A stretch of DNA of 64,000 nucleotides from Runella aurantiaca (GTDB taxonomy: Bacteria > Bacteroidota > Bacteroidia > Cytophagales > Spirosomataceae), in contig NZ_QPIW01000011.1 in the NCBI RefSeq assembly GCF_003339505.1, positions 1-64,000 on the forward strand, given 5' to 3'. Shown here piece after piece: positions 26,558 through 35,793 of the stretch; within the stretch, counting starts at the first letter, position 1, and the number at the start of each line of letters is the position of its first letter. The translations under genes and the position numbers were made by a program. Under the pieces are notes generated by a model. It had not been told where the DNA came from, searched no databases, and worked only from the letters and a program-made list of their open reading frames with translations.

Positions 26558-27850
26558 TTATTCTTCAATAAAATCAAGGTCTTTGCCGTGCGTTTCAGGA
26601 ACGGTCAGGGTGGAATAAAAGCCTAAAGCATAGCTGATGATACCCACTAAAGTACCCGCTCCAATCACGCCCAACTGCGGTACGGTAAGCTCGAAAGCCC
26701 CGAAAACATCCAAAGTGCCACTTTTGAAGCCCGCAAAAAGCGTGGTCATCAGAATCACCATACCACGAACCATATTGGGAATGGTCGTAGCGGCCGTAGC
26801 CCGCAAATTGGTCCCAAACTGCTCGGCCCCAATCGTGACAAACATGGCCCAGTAGCCAATCCCAAAGCCCATTAGGGTACAAAGACTATATAAAGCAAAA
26901 GGAGTATTAACGCCTGCGTAGAGATAAATAATGCTGAATATTCCAGAAAAAGCCATCAAAGCCGCCACGGCTTTCTTGCGCGAATGAAAATAATGGCTGA
27001 GAAAACCACTGGCCAAGTCGCCGCCCGCCAAACCTACATAACACCACATAATAGATAAACCGGGTTTGATGGGTTCGGCAATACCGAGGGCTTTGCCGAA
27101 CTCATTGCTGAACGTGGCCAAAATGCCGATGACAAACCATGTAGGTAATCCAATGCCGATACACTTCATGTAGCGCGTGAAGCGTTCCCAATTGGTAAAA
27201 AATGACAGAAAATCACCCTTAGCGACGTGCTTTTGCCCAGAGACTTCCGTAAACATCCCTGACTCAATCACCCCGATACGAAGCAACAACAGCCCGAAGC
27301 CCAAACCGCCGCCCACAAAATAAGCAATACGCCAATCTCCGAAGATTTCGACGGTAAAATAAGCGACAACGGCACCCAGAAGGCCGATTCCTGCCACCAA
27401 CGACGTGCCGATGGCCCGCAGCTCTTTGGGCAAAATTTCAGAAACTAGCGTAATTCCCGCTCCTAGTTCACCGGCTAGGCCAATTCCTGCAATAAAGCGT
27501 AAATATTTATATAAATCGGGCGCCGACATGAAAGGTGTATCCTGAATAAATCCGCACAATACATTGGCAATAGAATAAGTGATGATAGACCCGAAAAGCA
27601 CCGAAAGGCGACCGCGTTTATCGCCCAATACTCCCCAAAGAATCCCTCCAAGAAGCAAGCCGCCCATCTGCCAGTTGATGATGGAAGCCCCAATGGCCGA
27701 CACTTCCTGCTCATTCAATCCTAAATCTCTGAGGCTAGGTACGCGTACAATACCAAACAACAATAAATCATAAATATCAACGAAATAGCCTAGGGCGGCC
27801 ACAATCACGGGAAGTCCAAAAAGCGAGTTTTGGGTAGAGGGTTTAGACAT
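26558..27850 (-). CDS. MFS transporter (MHS/sugar-porter type), copy 2
   Basis: 430-aa paralogue of the following gene, sharing DVYDLL, WGVLGDKRGRLSVLFGSIIT, LPTWFVIGILATFSNEFGKALGIAEPI and FGTNLRATAATTIPNMVRGM. It differs by short insertions: an extra DTPFMSAPDLYKY loop near residue 105 and a longer stretch before the last helices. The tail PETHGKDLDFIEE mirrors that of copy 1. Substrate cannot be told; no catabolic genes flank the pair. It would be transcribed first. Confidence 0.85.
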   Translation of the reverse strand: MSKPSTQNSLFGLPVIVAALGYFVDIYDLLLFGIVRVPSLRDLGLNEQEVSAIGASIINWQMGGLLLGGILWGVLGDKRGRLSVLFGSIITYSIANVLCGFIQDTPFMSAPDLYKYLRFIAGIGLAGELGAGITLVSEILPKELRAIGTSLVAGIGLLGAVVAYFTVEIFGDWRIAYFVGGGLGFGLLLLRIGVIESGMFTEVSGQKHVAKGDFLSFFTNWERFTRYMKCIGIGLPTWFVIGILATFSNEFGKALGIAEPIKPGLSIMWCYVGLAGGDLASGFLSHYFHSRKKAVAALMAFSGIFSIIYLYAGVNTPFALYSLCTLMGFGIGYWAMFVTIGAEQFGTNLRATAATTIPNMVRGMVILMTTLFAGFKSGTLDVFGAFELTVPQLGVIGAGTLVGIISYALGFYSTLTVPETHGKDLDFIEE

Positions 27851-27888
27851 TGGTTAAGGAGGGTTTTGTATTTTCTGCAATAATACTA

Positions 27889-27927
27889 AAAAAGCGTCGG
27901 CTGGTCTGATACCAACTGACGCTTTTT
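27889..27927 (-). terminator. Terminator after the DUF1761 gene
   Basis: Arms 27889-27905 (aaaaagcgtcggctggt) and 27911-27927 (accaactgacgcttttt) form a 17-pair stem with two wobble pairs and a 5-base loop. It lies 20 bases beyond the stop of the minus-strand gene at 27947, and the A run on the plus strand gives a U tract on the minus-strand RNA. Confidence 0.85.
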
Positions 27928-27946
27928 CTGATTCTTTTGGGAATTG

Positions 27947-28363
27947 TTAGGTATATTTTCTCCATCCGCCCAAGATAGCTCCCATGGCCGTACCGCTTAC
28001 TGCACTAAACCCTGCATTGAGGATGGACAATTCGACGGGTTTCATTTCGTAAGCATTGTTGGTGAAGATATTCCCCCCCACAATCAACGCTCCAATCAAT
28101 GCGCCCGTCATGGCACCCGTTTGAGCAGTGCTGACATTCATGGATTTAAACAAAAGTGCCATGGCATAAGCTCCCAATAAATACGTAATAAAACTAACCG
28201 CATACCCTATACTTCCGCCGCCGCCCGCCTGTATTTTATCTTCGGTCAGGCCGGTCAAGGCAAGCCATTGCGGTTGGAAGGTGATGTACCAGATAGCCCC
28301 TAAAACAAAGGTGGCGATTGCGGACATAAAGACCGCCATGTAATTGATTCTTAAGGTTTTCAT
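27947..28363 (-). CDS. DUF1761 family membrane protein
   Basis: A 138-aa protein with four predicted membrane helices and no known function. The ATG at 28363 (MKTLRINYMAVFMSAIATFVLGAIWY) is chosen because the family begins with this motif; the longer frame adds 28 unlikely residues. Conserved features are the WY pair near residue 26, a Gly-rich loop (AGGGGSIGYAV), and NNAYEMKPVELSILNAGF before the last helix. It is separated from the MFS pair by a terminator and follows the regulator gene by 94 bases. Confidence 0.75.
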   Translation of the reverse strand: MKTLRINYMAVFMSAIATFVLGAIWYITFQPQWLALTGLTEDKIQAGGGGSIGYAVSFITYLLGAYAMALLFKSMNVSTAQTGAMTGALIGALIVGGNIFTNNAYEMKPVELSILNAGFSAVSGTAMGAILGGWRKYT

Positions 28364-28457
28364 TGAAGTAGGAAGGTTTGAAGGTATTGTAAAATAAAGC
28401 TGAAATATACACATTTTCAGAAAACCTTCCTTTTCTTTATTTCTCACTCATTACCAA

Positions 28458-29204
28458 TCATTTACCCATTAATTGCTGATGACTATAATTGGCACCAATC
28501 GGTATCACTTGACCATTAATATATACCTCATACCTGTCAAACCGCTCTATTTTATCTTTGGCCACAATATAGGAGCGATGAATACGCACAAAGTGCTCAG
28601 GCGGCAGCAATGATTCGGCTTCATTCATGGTCATACGGGAGGCGATTTTTTGATGTTTAGTGATAAACACAACGTAGTTGCCACCCGCCTCCAAATACAG
28701 AATATCGTCAAGCAACACCCGAACCTGCTCATAGCCATTTTTGACAAAAATGCTTTCTGGTACCGCAGACACGGGCTTAGCTGAAACATTTTCGACCAAA
28801 ATACTCCCCGCCGCCTGTCGCTTGTTTTCTTCCAAAAGGGCCAACTCTCTCACTTTCAGCACGTCATGGGCTTTAGTACAGGCTTTCAGAAAACGACTGA
28901 TGGCGAAGGGTTTGAGCAGATAATCAATGGCGTCGAAGTCATAGCTTTGTACGGCATGCTCGGCGTAGGCGGTCGTAAAAATCACCAACGGCGGATTGGA
29001 AAGTACCCTTAGAAATTCAAGTCCAGAAATGTCGGGCATTTTGATGTCCAAAAAAATCAAATCTACGGGCTCCCGCTGAAGAAAGTCTAACGCTTCAAAA
29101 GCATCTTGAAAGGTAGCTTTCAAGGACAAAAAAGGCACTTTGTCGGCAAAATTCCGCACAATATCCAGCGCTTTTGGCTCGTCATCAATGGCAATGGCAA
29201 TCAT
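28458..29204 (-). CDS. LytTR-type response regulator
   Basis: Transcriptional regulator of the LytR/AlgR class, 248 aa. The receiver domain (1-120) has acidic Asp7-Asp8, phospho-acceptor Asp53 in FLDIKMPDISG, the switch Thr in VIFTTAYAEHA, and Lys in YLLKPF. The C-terminal LytTR DNA-binding domain (about 145-248) contains YLEAGGNYV and FVRIHRSYIVAKDKI. The gene follows the sensor kinase gene by 43 bases, so the pair forms one two-component system. Target genes are unknown; LytTR systems often govern nearby membrane or cell-wall genes. Confidence 0.93.
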   Translation of the reverse strand: MIAIAIDDEPKALDIVRNFADKVPFLSLKATFQDAFEALDFLQREPVDLIFLDIKMPDISGLEFLRVLSNPPLVIFTTAYAEHAVQSYDFDAIDYLLKPFAISRFLKACTKAHDVLKVRELALLEENKRQAAGSILVENVSAKPVSAVPESIFVKNGYEQVRVLLDDILYLEAGGNYVVFITKHQKIASRMTMNEAESLLPPEHFVRIHRSYIVAKDKIERFDRYEVYINGQVIPIGANYSHQQLMGK

Positions 29205-29247
29205 CCGTCAGATTGATTTATGAATCGTAAAAGTAAATAGTAGATGA

Positions 29248-30828
29248 TTAGAGTTGGTCATAAGTGGCCAATATTGAGTTTAGCTTTTTACCTTTTTTAG
29301 CAAAATCAATCACCAACCGCACCGAAAACTCCTTTTCTGTACGATGAATCCGGAGGTCATGCGTTTTAGGATACAGCAATTCCAAGCGTTTCTGCACATT
29401 GACCAGCCCAATTCCCGACGAATATTTTTCGGGGTCCTCTTCGTGGCGCGGGTGAATGCTGTTAAAAACCGAAAAGTAAAGTTGTTCTTGTTGACAATAC
29501 AATTTAATATAAATCCATGATTGATTACGCAAGCTGATGCCGTGTTTGAAGGCATTTTCGACAAAAGGAATCAGCAACATCGGCGCAATACTCCGCAAAC
29601 AAAGGGCATCATCTAAGTCAACTTTCAGTTCCAGCTTATCAGACTCCGACAACCTAAGCCGCTGCAAATCAATATAGTTTCGCAAATAAGCCACTTCCTG
29701 TTGTACATCAATCTGCTCTTGGTTGTTTTCGTGCATCATAAACCGCATCATGTCCGACAGCTGCTGAATCCCGTGGGAGGTTTTTTCGGCATTTTCTTCA
29801 ATGGCCGTGGCATAAAGCGTGTTCATGGCATTGAACAAAAAATGCGGGTTGATTTGGGCACGAAGGGCCGAAAGCTCGGCTTGGTTACGATTGAGATTGG
29901 TTTCTAATGGTTTCACCATGTATTGACGAATCAGCGTAACGGCTAAGGCCCCCAACCAAGAAACTAGCCAAAAAGCGAAAATTTCATCAAAATCAGCATC
30001 ATCAAAACCCCTTGAATGGCTCATTCTAAACACACCGTACAACAAAACCAAAACGATACTACTGCCAAAACTAACGGTCAAAACGGCTAACAAAGTGAGA
30101 AAAGCTTGGCGGTTTTCACTGCTTCGACGAAACATAAATGTCTTCCATCTCAGGAGGTTGTGATGATACAAATAAGCGTGAAGAAACGCGCCCTGTACCC
30201 AAATCAGCGCAGGAATCAGGAACCTACTGCCACTGGCAACCTGAAAGGTAATCCATAGCACAAATCCAAATAATGCCAAGCTGCTGCCATCTTTAATGAC
30301 TTTGTGATTTACGTTAGTTTCCGTTTGTTGTAGCGCCCATTGGTAAGCTTGAGAAATAAGGGTGTACAATACCAAAGCCAAAAATAGTCCCCCTCCAAGT
30401 AAAGCTAGATTTCTAAGGCGGAACGATGACCAAACTTTCGCTCCGATGATGTTGTAATTGATGTCTTGTCTAAAATTAAGTTCTTTCCAACTATACAAAT
30501 AGCTCCAAGCTCCCGTCAACACAACAATACCAATCAACATCAACCCCATGGCAAGAAAATTGAGCTGATTGGGCCAATAACGGGGAATTATGACGTGGTT
30601 TAGCACGTACCAACTGCCATATAAGGTCAGAAAAATACTCAGAATAGGCCACAGCCCGTTGGTTGCCCAATCATATCGAAAATAAATACGGTTTTGTTCG
30701 AGCGCGTCAAGTTGAAACCACACGCGCGAAAAATGCTGGTAATCAGTAGCAAGCGTGATTAACAAGAACAAAGCAGCAAGGGCAGTAATCACCCAAAATT
30801 CGATTTGACGGAAGCGTTGAAGAGTCAT
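29248..30828 (-). CDS. LytS/His_kinase-type sensor histidine kinase
   Basis: 526-aa inner-membrane sensor kinase, partner of the LytTR regulator. The N-terminal 310 residues hold about eight hydrophobic helices with no recognised sensor domain. The His_kinase domain follows: ALRAQINPHFLFNAMNTLY with phospho-acceptor His near residue 326, then IPFVENAFKHGI (N box) and SGIGLVNVQKRLELLYP (G box) of the HATPase. The input signal cannot be read from the sequence. Confidence 0.92.
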   Translation of the reverse strand: MTLQRFRQIEFWVITALAALFLLITLATDYQHFSRVWFQLDALEQNRIYFRYDWATNGLWPILSIFLTLYGSWYVLNHVIIPRYWPNQLNFLAMGLMLIGIVVLTGAWSYLYSWKELNFRQDINYNIIGAKVWSSFRLRNLALLGGGLFLALVLYTLISQAYQWALQQTETNVNHKVIKDGSSLALFGFVLWITFQVASGSRFLIPALIWVQGAFLHAYLYHHNLLRWKTFMFRRSSENRQAFLTLLAVLTVSFGSSIVLVLLYGVFRMSHSRGFDDADFDEIFAFWLVSWLGALAVTLIRQYMVKPLETNLNRNQAELSALRAQINPHFLFNAMNTLYATAIEENAEKTSHGIQQLSDMMRFMMHENNQEQIDVQQEVAYLRNYIDLQRLRLSESDKLELKVDLDDALCLRSIAPMLLIPFVENAFKHGISLRNQSWIYIKLYCQQEQLYFSVFNSIHPRHEEDPEKYSSGIGLVNVQKRLELLYPKTHDLRIHRTEKEFSVRLVIDFAKKGKKLNSILATYDQL

Positions 30829-31047
30829 AATGTTAATGATTAAAAAAATGGCTGTTTTAGGTTAGACAATTCAAAAGTATACTGTATAGCTGCCCAGAAG
30901 TAAAATCTGTGACGAAATCCGCCAAAAATGGGGTGAAAAAGCAAAGGCGTCCGACGGTTTTAACGGGGGCGCCCAGCCCGTCAGACACCTAAAATTCCAA
31001 CGATTTGGGCAAATCAAGCGTCTTGAGAGCAAACACGGTGGGAAATC

Positions 31048-31470
31048 ATGAAATACCTCCTTTACTTTTTATTATTCCTGTCAATGGCCCAATGCCGTGA
31101 CAAAAATGTTGCTCCCGAAACCTTACAGCCTCTGGTCGGAAAATGGCGTTTGGTGGCCTATGAACGGATAGAGAACGGCAATAAAGTCTGGAAAGAGGCC
31201 GACCCGCAGTCACCTTCATTTCTTTTCTTTCGCTTCGACGGCGTTGTTTTAGACAGCAAAGAACTCCCTCTTTGCTGCCCTCCCAATGCTTTGAATATCA
31301 ACGGAAAAGAGTTTACCATTATCCCTAAATCGGCTCTTCCAGAGAATCCTACCTGCGCGTATGTGGATTGCATAGGGTGTGCACTCTGGGAAATCAAATT
31401 GACAGAAGATACCTTTATTTTAGACGATTGTGGAATCAGTTTGAAACGTGAATACGTTCGTGTTCCATAA
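31048..31470 (+). CDS. Small lipoprotein, lipocalin-like
   Basis: A 140-aa lipoprotein. MKYLLYFLLFLSMAQC has a lipobox ending at Cys16. The mature part begins with LQPLVGKWRLVAYE, the G-x-W opening seen in lipocalin-like domains of this phylum, and is mostly beta-strand. Six further Cys residues (CCPP, CAYVDCIGC, DDC) are unusual for such a small protein and suggest disulfide bonds. It ends 3 bases from the convergent isomerase gene, with no room for a terminator between them. Confidence 0.65.
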   Translation: MKYLLYFLLFLSMAQCRDKNVAPETLQPLVGKWRLVAYERIENGNKVWKEADPQSPSFLFFRFDGVVLDSKELPLCCPPNALNINGKEFTIIPKSALPENPTCAYVDCIGCALWEIKLTEDTFILDDCGISLKREYVRVP

Positions 31471-31473
31471 GAC

Positions 31474-32397
31474 CTACGCCAACGGAATCCCCGTATCTTT
31501 TGCCACTTTCATCACATACAGGCGTGCTTCGTCGTATTCTTCGGGGGTACGTAAATGCTCCAACATCAAAGGCACTTCGCGGGGCAGTGCCGTTACATTT
31601 CGCAGATAAGTGGCGTAGTCCATGCAGCCGCGTCCGGGCATGGTTTCGGCAAAATGCACATCTTTGCCCACCACATCTTTGGCGTGGCAGGATATAATCC
31701 ACTTGCCCAGTTTTTTGAAGGTATCATTGATTAAAGCCGTATTTTGGTAAAAACGCTCGGGAGAATTGATGATATTGGCAATGTCGACGTGTGCCGCAAA
31801 CGCGGGGCGGTCCATGGCTTTGATAAATTTAAGGCAAGAATCGGCGTCGTTGGGCAGACTCCAGCCCATCATTTCGAGGGCGAATTTCGCCGTTTTAGGT
31901 TTGACGGCATCAATCACTTTTCGGCAGTTTTCAACCGTCGCGTCAAAATATTCTTTGGTCAGGTTTCGAGCATCCGGTCCGTCCCAGTGTTTGGGATTGT
32001 ACGACCCTGCAATGTCAATGCACGTCAGCGCGCCGATTTCCTCCGCCAACGCCAGCCGCTCGGTCACGTAAGCCATGTTCTTTTTCCGTTTTTCGGCATC
32101 AGCGTCTAGCATATTGACCCACGCGCCCACTTCGGCAATAATGACATTCTGCTCCTCAAAGGCTTTGCGAAGCGCCGCAATGCGCGGGGTATCTTTCAGT
32201 TCCACCTTCGGCACGTAAGCCGCGCTGTATCCCAAACGCCGATGCTCTTTTGCCAATTCTACAGGGTCATCGCTTTTCACAAAAATGGGGCCGCCTAAAC
32301 GTAATGCATTGGGAGCCAGCTCGAATTGAGGCAGCAGCGCAGCACCAGCCAATAGCGATGAAGATTGCAGAAAACGACGGCGGGTGAGGGATTTCAT
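31474..32397 (-). CDS. Sugar phosphate isomerase/epimerase-like TIM-barrel protein with Tat signal
   Basis: A 307-aa protein of the xylose isomerase-like TIM-barrel superfamily (AP_endonuc_2). The ATG at 32397 starts MKSLTRRRFLQSSSLLAGAA, a twin-arginine signal (RRRFLQ), so it is probably exported folded to the periplasm. Metal-ligand-type residues appear at strand ends: EVGAW, CIDIAGSYNPKH, ALEMMGWS, HVDIANI, CHAKDV and MLEHL. Substrate unknown; related exported proteins act on polyols or keto-sugars. It is transcribed alone. Confidence 0.75.
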   Translation of the reverse strand: MKSLTRRRFLQSSSLLAGAALLPQFELAPNALRLGGPIFVKSDDPVELAKEHRRLGYSAAYVPKVELKDTPRIAALRKAFEEQNVIIAEVGAWVNMLDADAEKRKKNMAYVTERLALAEEIGALTCIDIAGSYNPKHWDGPDARNLTKEYFDATVENCRKVIDAVKPKTAKFALEMMGWSLPNDADSCLKFIKAMDRPAFAAHVDIANIINSPERFYQNTALINDTFKKLGKWIISCHAKDVVGKDVHFAETMPGRGCMDYATYLRNVTALPREVPLMLEHLRTPEEYDEARLYVMKVAKDTGIPLA

Positions 32398-32528
32398 TGA
32401 GTGAGTTTTTTTAAACAATAAGCCTTCACATAAGAAAGAAAAGACCTAAATCTCATTAAAAAACCGAAAAATCACAAACCGTAAAAATGTAAAATGAAAA
32501 AGTATTTTTTTCAATGAGACACAAACAA

Positions 32529-32562
32529 AAACCCCTATCAACATTTTTGCTGACAGGGGTTT
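32529..32562 (-). terminator. Terminator after purF
   Basis: Arms 32529-32542 and 32549-32562 form a 14-pair stem on the minus-strand RNA, with two G-U wobble pairs, around a 6-base loop. The pattern fits minus-strand use (on the plus strand the wobbles become A-C mismatches). It starts 32 bases beyond the purF stop. Confidence 0.85.
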
Positions 32563-32593
32563 ATAATTATGGATAATTGCTGACAATTAACGC

Positions 32594-34501
32594 TTAATAC
32601 GCTCTCACTACTCCGCGACCTTCGTAGAAGTTTACGTAGGCTTTGTTCACCACGCGGTTACCGCCCGGCGTAGGATAGTCTCCCGTGAAGTACCAGTCAC
32701 CGCTGTGGTTGGGGCAGGCTTCGTGGAGGTTTTCTACCGTTTGGAAAATAATAGACAATTCCGCCTTTAAGTCTTTCGGGCGTACAATATCAGCTACTTT
32801 ACGCGAAACTTCTTCGGGCGTAAATGGCTCAAACAAGGCTTTTACGTAGTTTTGCTCATACGCATTGTCGGTTTCGAGCGAGGCAACGCACTGGGCGTAT
32901 ACTTCGTCGCGTAGGTTATCCAAACCGCGCTCTTTCAGGAGTTGCAGCGTGGCCCGGAAAGCAACGAAGTCTTTTACTTTCGACATATCAATGCCATAAC
33001 AGTCAGGATAACGTATCTGCGGAGCCGACGATACAATCACGATTTTCTTAGGGCCGAGGCGGTCCAACAACCGCAAAATGCTCTTCTCCAAGGTAGTACC
33101 GCGTACAATCGAATCATCTACTACCACTATGGTATCCACGCCTTTTTTGACCACCTCGTAGGTCATATCGTACACGTGCGACACCATTTCGTCACGGGCG
33201 GCATCGCTCGTGATAAAGGTACGCTGCTTGACATCCTTAGAAACGAGTTTTTCGATTCGGGGGCGGAACGACAGCACTTTATCCAGCTCTTCGGGCGACA
33301 GATTTCCGTCCAGAATTGCTTTTTTGCGCTGTTTGGCTAAGTATTCTTCGAGTCCTTCTACCAATCCAAAAAACGCCGTTTCGGCCGTATTAGGGATGTA
33401 AGAGAAAACGGTATTTTCGAGGTCGTAGTCGACTTCTTCCAGAATCTGCGGAATCAACAATTTACCCAATTGCTTGCGCTCATGGTAAATATCGGGATCT
33501 GAAGCCCGGGAAAAATAAATCCGCTCAAAACTACACGAACGTTTCTCAAGCGGCTTCAGAATCTGGTGTTGGTCGTACTCACCGTATTTATCAATAATCA
33601 ACGCGTGACCTGGCGTAATTTCCTTAATATCTGCGTAATTGGCATCAAAAGCGGCCTTGATGGCTGGTTTTTCAGAAGCTACCACCACCACTTCATCATC
33701 TGCATAATAATACGCCGGACGAATCCCGGAGGGGTCGCGCACTACGAAGGCTTGCCCCGAACCAGTCATGCCGCACATGGCAAAACCGCCGTCAAAATCA
33801 CGGCACGAACGGTGCAACACCCGCACCATGTCCATGTTGTCTTCGATGACGTCAGAAAGGTCGGGGTTTTCGTAAATGCCCTTGAACCGGTCGAAAACGC
33901 GCTGGTTTTCTTCGTCCAAAAAGTGACCGATTTTTTCCATAACCGTGACGGTATCCACACGGTCTTTGGGGTGCTGTCCCAACGAAACGAGCTTATCAAA
34001 AAGCGTGTCTACGTTGGTCATGTTGAAGTTTCCCGCCACAACTAGGTTTCTGCTTCGCCAGTTATTTTGGCGCAGCATCGGGTGACAGTTTTCGATTTCG
34101 TTGGCACCGTGGGTACCGTAGCGCAGGTGGCCAAGCCAGACTTCGCCAGTAAATGCTACGTTTTCCTGCAACCAACTGGCATCGTAACGGAGGTCTTTTT
34201 GGTCTCCTTTGAGTTCTTTAAAGGCTTTTTTGAATTTCTTCTGTACCTTCTTAAAAATCTCAGCTACGGGTTGGGGGTCTACTGAGCGGTAGCGGCTAAT
34301 ATAGCGGCTACCCGGCGAAACTTCGAGTTTGATGTTGGCTACACCGGCACCATCTTGGCCTCGGTTTACCTGTTTTTCCATCAATGTATGAAGCTTATAA
34401 ACCGCGTAGAGGGGTGTGCCGTATTTATCAATATAGTATTGAAACGGCTTTCGGAGTCGAATGAGGGCAATACCGCATTCGTGTTTTATGACGTCGCTCA
34501 T
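32594..34501 (-). CDS. purF: Amidophosphoribosyltransferase (long Bacteroidota form)
   Basis: First committed step of purine synthesis: glutamine plus PRPP to phosphoribosylamine. The 635-aa product is longer than the E. coli enzyme (about 505). The glutaminase nucleophile is Cys9 in KHECGIALIRL, so eight residues precede it; they must be removed, or the enzyme works without a free N-terminal Cys, as seems usual for this clade. MEKQVNRGQDGAGV and HLRYGTHG are conserved glutaminase motifs. The PRTase domain has the PRPP loop VVVDDSIVRGTT near residue 460. A TAACTTTG box on the minus strand (34536-34543) may be its -7 element. Confidence 0.9.
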   Translation of the reverse strand: MSDVIKHECGIALIRLRKPFQYYIDKYGTPLYAVYKLHTLMEKQVNRGQDGAGVANIKLEVSPGSRYISRYRSVDPQPVAEIFKKVQKKFKKAFKELKGDQKDLRYDASWLQENVAFTGEVWLGHLRYGTHGANEIENCHPMLRQNNWRSRNLVVAGNFNMTNVDTLFDKLVSLGQHPKDRVDTVTVMEKIGHFLDEENQRVFDRFKGIYENPDLSDVIEDNMDMVRVLHRSCRDFDGGFAMCGMTGSGQAFVVRDPSGIRPAYYYADDEVVVVASEKPAIKAAFDANYADIKEITPGHALIIDKYGEYDQHQILKPLEKRSCSFERIYFSRASDPDIYHERKQLGKLLIPQILEEVDYDLENTVFSYIPNTAETAFFGLVEGLEEYLAKQRKKAILDGNLSPEELDKVLSFRPRIEKLVSKDVKQRTFITSDAARDEMVSHVYDMTYEVVKKGVDTIVVVDDSIVRGTTLEKSILRLLDRLGPKKIVIVSSAPQIRYPDCYGIDMSKVKDFVAFRATLQLLKERGLDNLRDEVYAQCVASLETDNAYEQNYVKALFEPFTPEEVSRKVADIVRPKDLKAELSIIFQTVENLHEACPNHSGDWYFTGDYPTPGGNRVVNKAYVNFYEGRGVVRAY

Positions 34502-34671
34502 CAGGGAGTGTGAAGTGTGTGACGATTTGTTAACACAAAGTTAAGAAATCGGATTCCAAAACACTATGTTAAATTTTAAGGCAATTAAAATATTATACCA
34601 CAACGCCTTAATTATCAGCACAATATATACCATTTAAACTTATTTAAAAATTTAAAAAACTTTTAGAAGCC

Positions 34672-35694
34672 TTAATCTGGCTCCACAAAGTGTTTCTGGT
34701 TTTTGGATAAGTTATGAATACTCCAATCAATGTCCCGCTTGAAGGCTTTGGCCCGAACGGGGCAATCTGCCAAGCGGCAGTATTTACAACATTCAGGCAA
34801 ACAGGGGTCAACGTGAACAAAAAACTCTACGTACCCTCCAGCGTCTTTTTCCAGTGCTTCCTCAAATTCATGTACGGCCTCGTGTACCTGACGCAAATCC
34901 CAATAATATGGCAAAGTCAAATGGCAATCAATGTGCAGGTCAGAGCCGTATTTTTGAATACGCATGTTATGCACATCAATCCAGTAGTCGCGCTTGTGGT
35001 TTTTGAGGATATTGACGATGCTTTCCATCAACTCGGGGTCGGTTTGATCCATTAGAGCCGCCGCCGAACCCCGAATAAGCATAAAACCATTGTAAAATAT
35101 AACCAACGACAACACCAACGATGCCGCGCTGTCGATCCACTGCAAACCCGTCAATATCAAGAGGCCCAGCCCAATCAAAATAAGAACACTGCTCAGGCTG
35201 TCGGTCATGAGGTGCTTACCATCGGCAATGAGTGCTTCTGAGCGAGTACGTTTACCTACTTTTTGGAGATAATACCCAACAACTCCGTTGAGAACAACAG
35301 TCAGTAAAATCAACCAAAGTCCCCAATCCAGATGCTGAATCGGTTGCGGATGCAACAGGTGCTGAATGGCTTCAATGGCAATCCAAACCCCCGCAATGAT
35401 AATAAGCGCCCCTTCAAAACCAGACGAAAAATACTCAATTTTTCCGTGTCCGTAAGGGTGGTCAGTGTCTTTGGGCTGAGATGAAAGGTAGATACTGTAG
35501 AAAGCAAAACTACTCGCAATGACGTTGATAATCGACTCCAAAGCATCACTTAAGATGGCATTTGAGCGCGTTAAATAATAGGCTGTAAACTTGATTGCCA
35601 TCAGAATTATACTCAAACTAAGCGAGACGATAATCCAACGGAATTTAGAATTTTGGCTAACTTGCACGACTTTTTTAGGGTAATTTTGGCTCAA
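34672..35694 (-). CDS. Cation diffusion facilitator (CDF) metal exporter with Cys-rich tail
   Basis: Inner-membrane divalent-metal/proton antiporter (Zn, Fe, Co or Mn). About six helices lie in residues 20-215. Metal-site residues are visible: SDALESIIN in helix 2 and the HxxxD motif HLMTD in helix 5 (DGKHLMTDSLSS). The C-terminal cytoplasmic domain ends with DPCLPECCKYCRLADCPVR near residue 293-311, five Cys in 16 residues, an obvious extra metal-binding site. The start is TTG at 35694; a GTG at 35667 is possible. It is divergent from the NUDIX gene. Confidence 0.88.
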   Translation of the reverse strand: MSQNYPKKVVQVSQNSKFRWIIVSLSLSIILMAIKFTAYYLTRSNAILSDALESIINVIASSFAFYSIYLSSQPKDTDHPYGHGKIEYFSSGFEGALIIIAGVWIAIEAIQHLLHPQPIQHLDWGLWLILLTVVLNGVVGYYLQKVGKRTRSEALIADGKHLMTDSLSSVLILIGLGLLILTGLQWIDSAASLVLSLVIFYNGFMLIRGSAAALMDQTDPELMESIVNILKNHKRDYWIDVHNMRIQKYGSDLHIDCHLTLPYYWDLRQVHEAVHEFEEALEKDAGGYVEFFVHVDPCLPECCKYCRLADCPVRAKAFKRDIDWSIHNLSKNQKHFVEPD

Positions 35695-35793
35695 AGTTAC
35701 GAGTTTACCCCCAGAACCTTACATTAATTCTAACCATTACAGGAAAACGTCGTTTTTCTTATTCAACAAACTTTATTAGAAATACAACCCGTT

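Noticed and set aside
25278-27850. A sugar-use cluster around the MFS pair
   Set aside because: No kinase, isomerase or regulator for a sugar is adjacent; the neighbours are a sigma operon and a LytTR pair.
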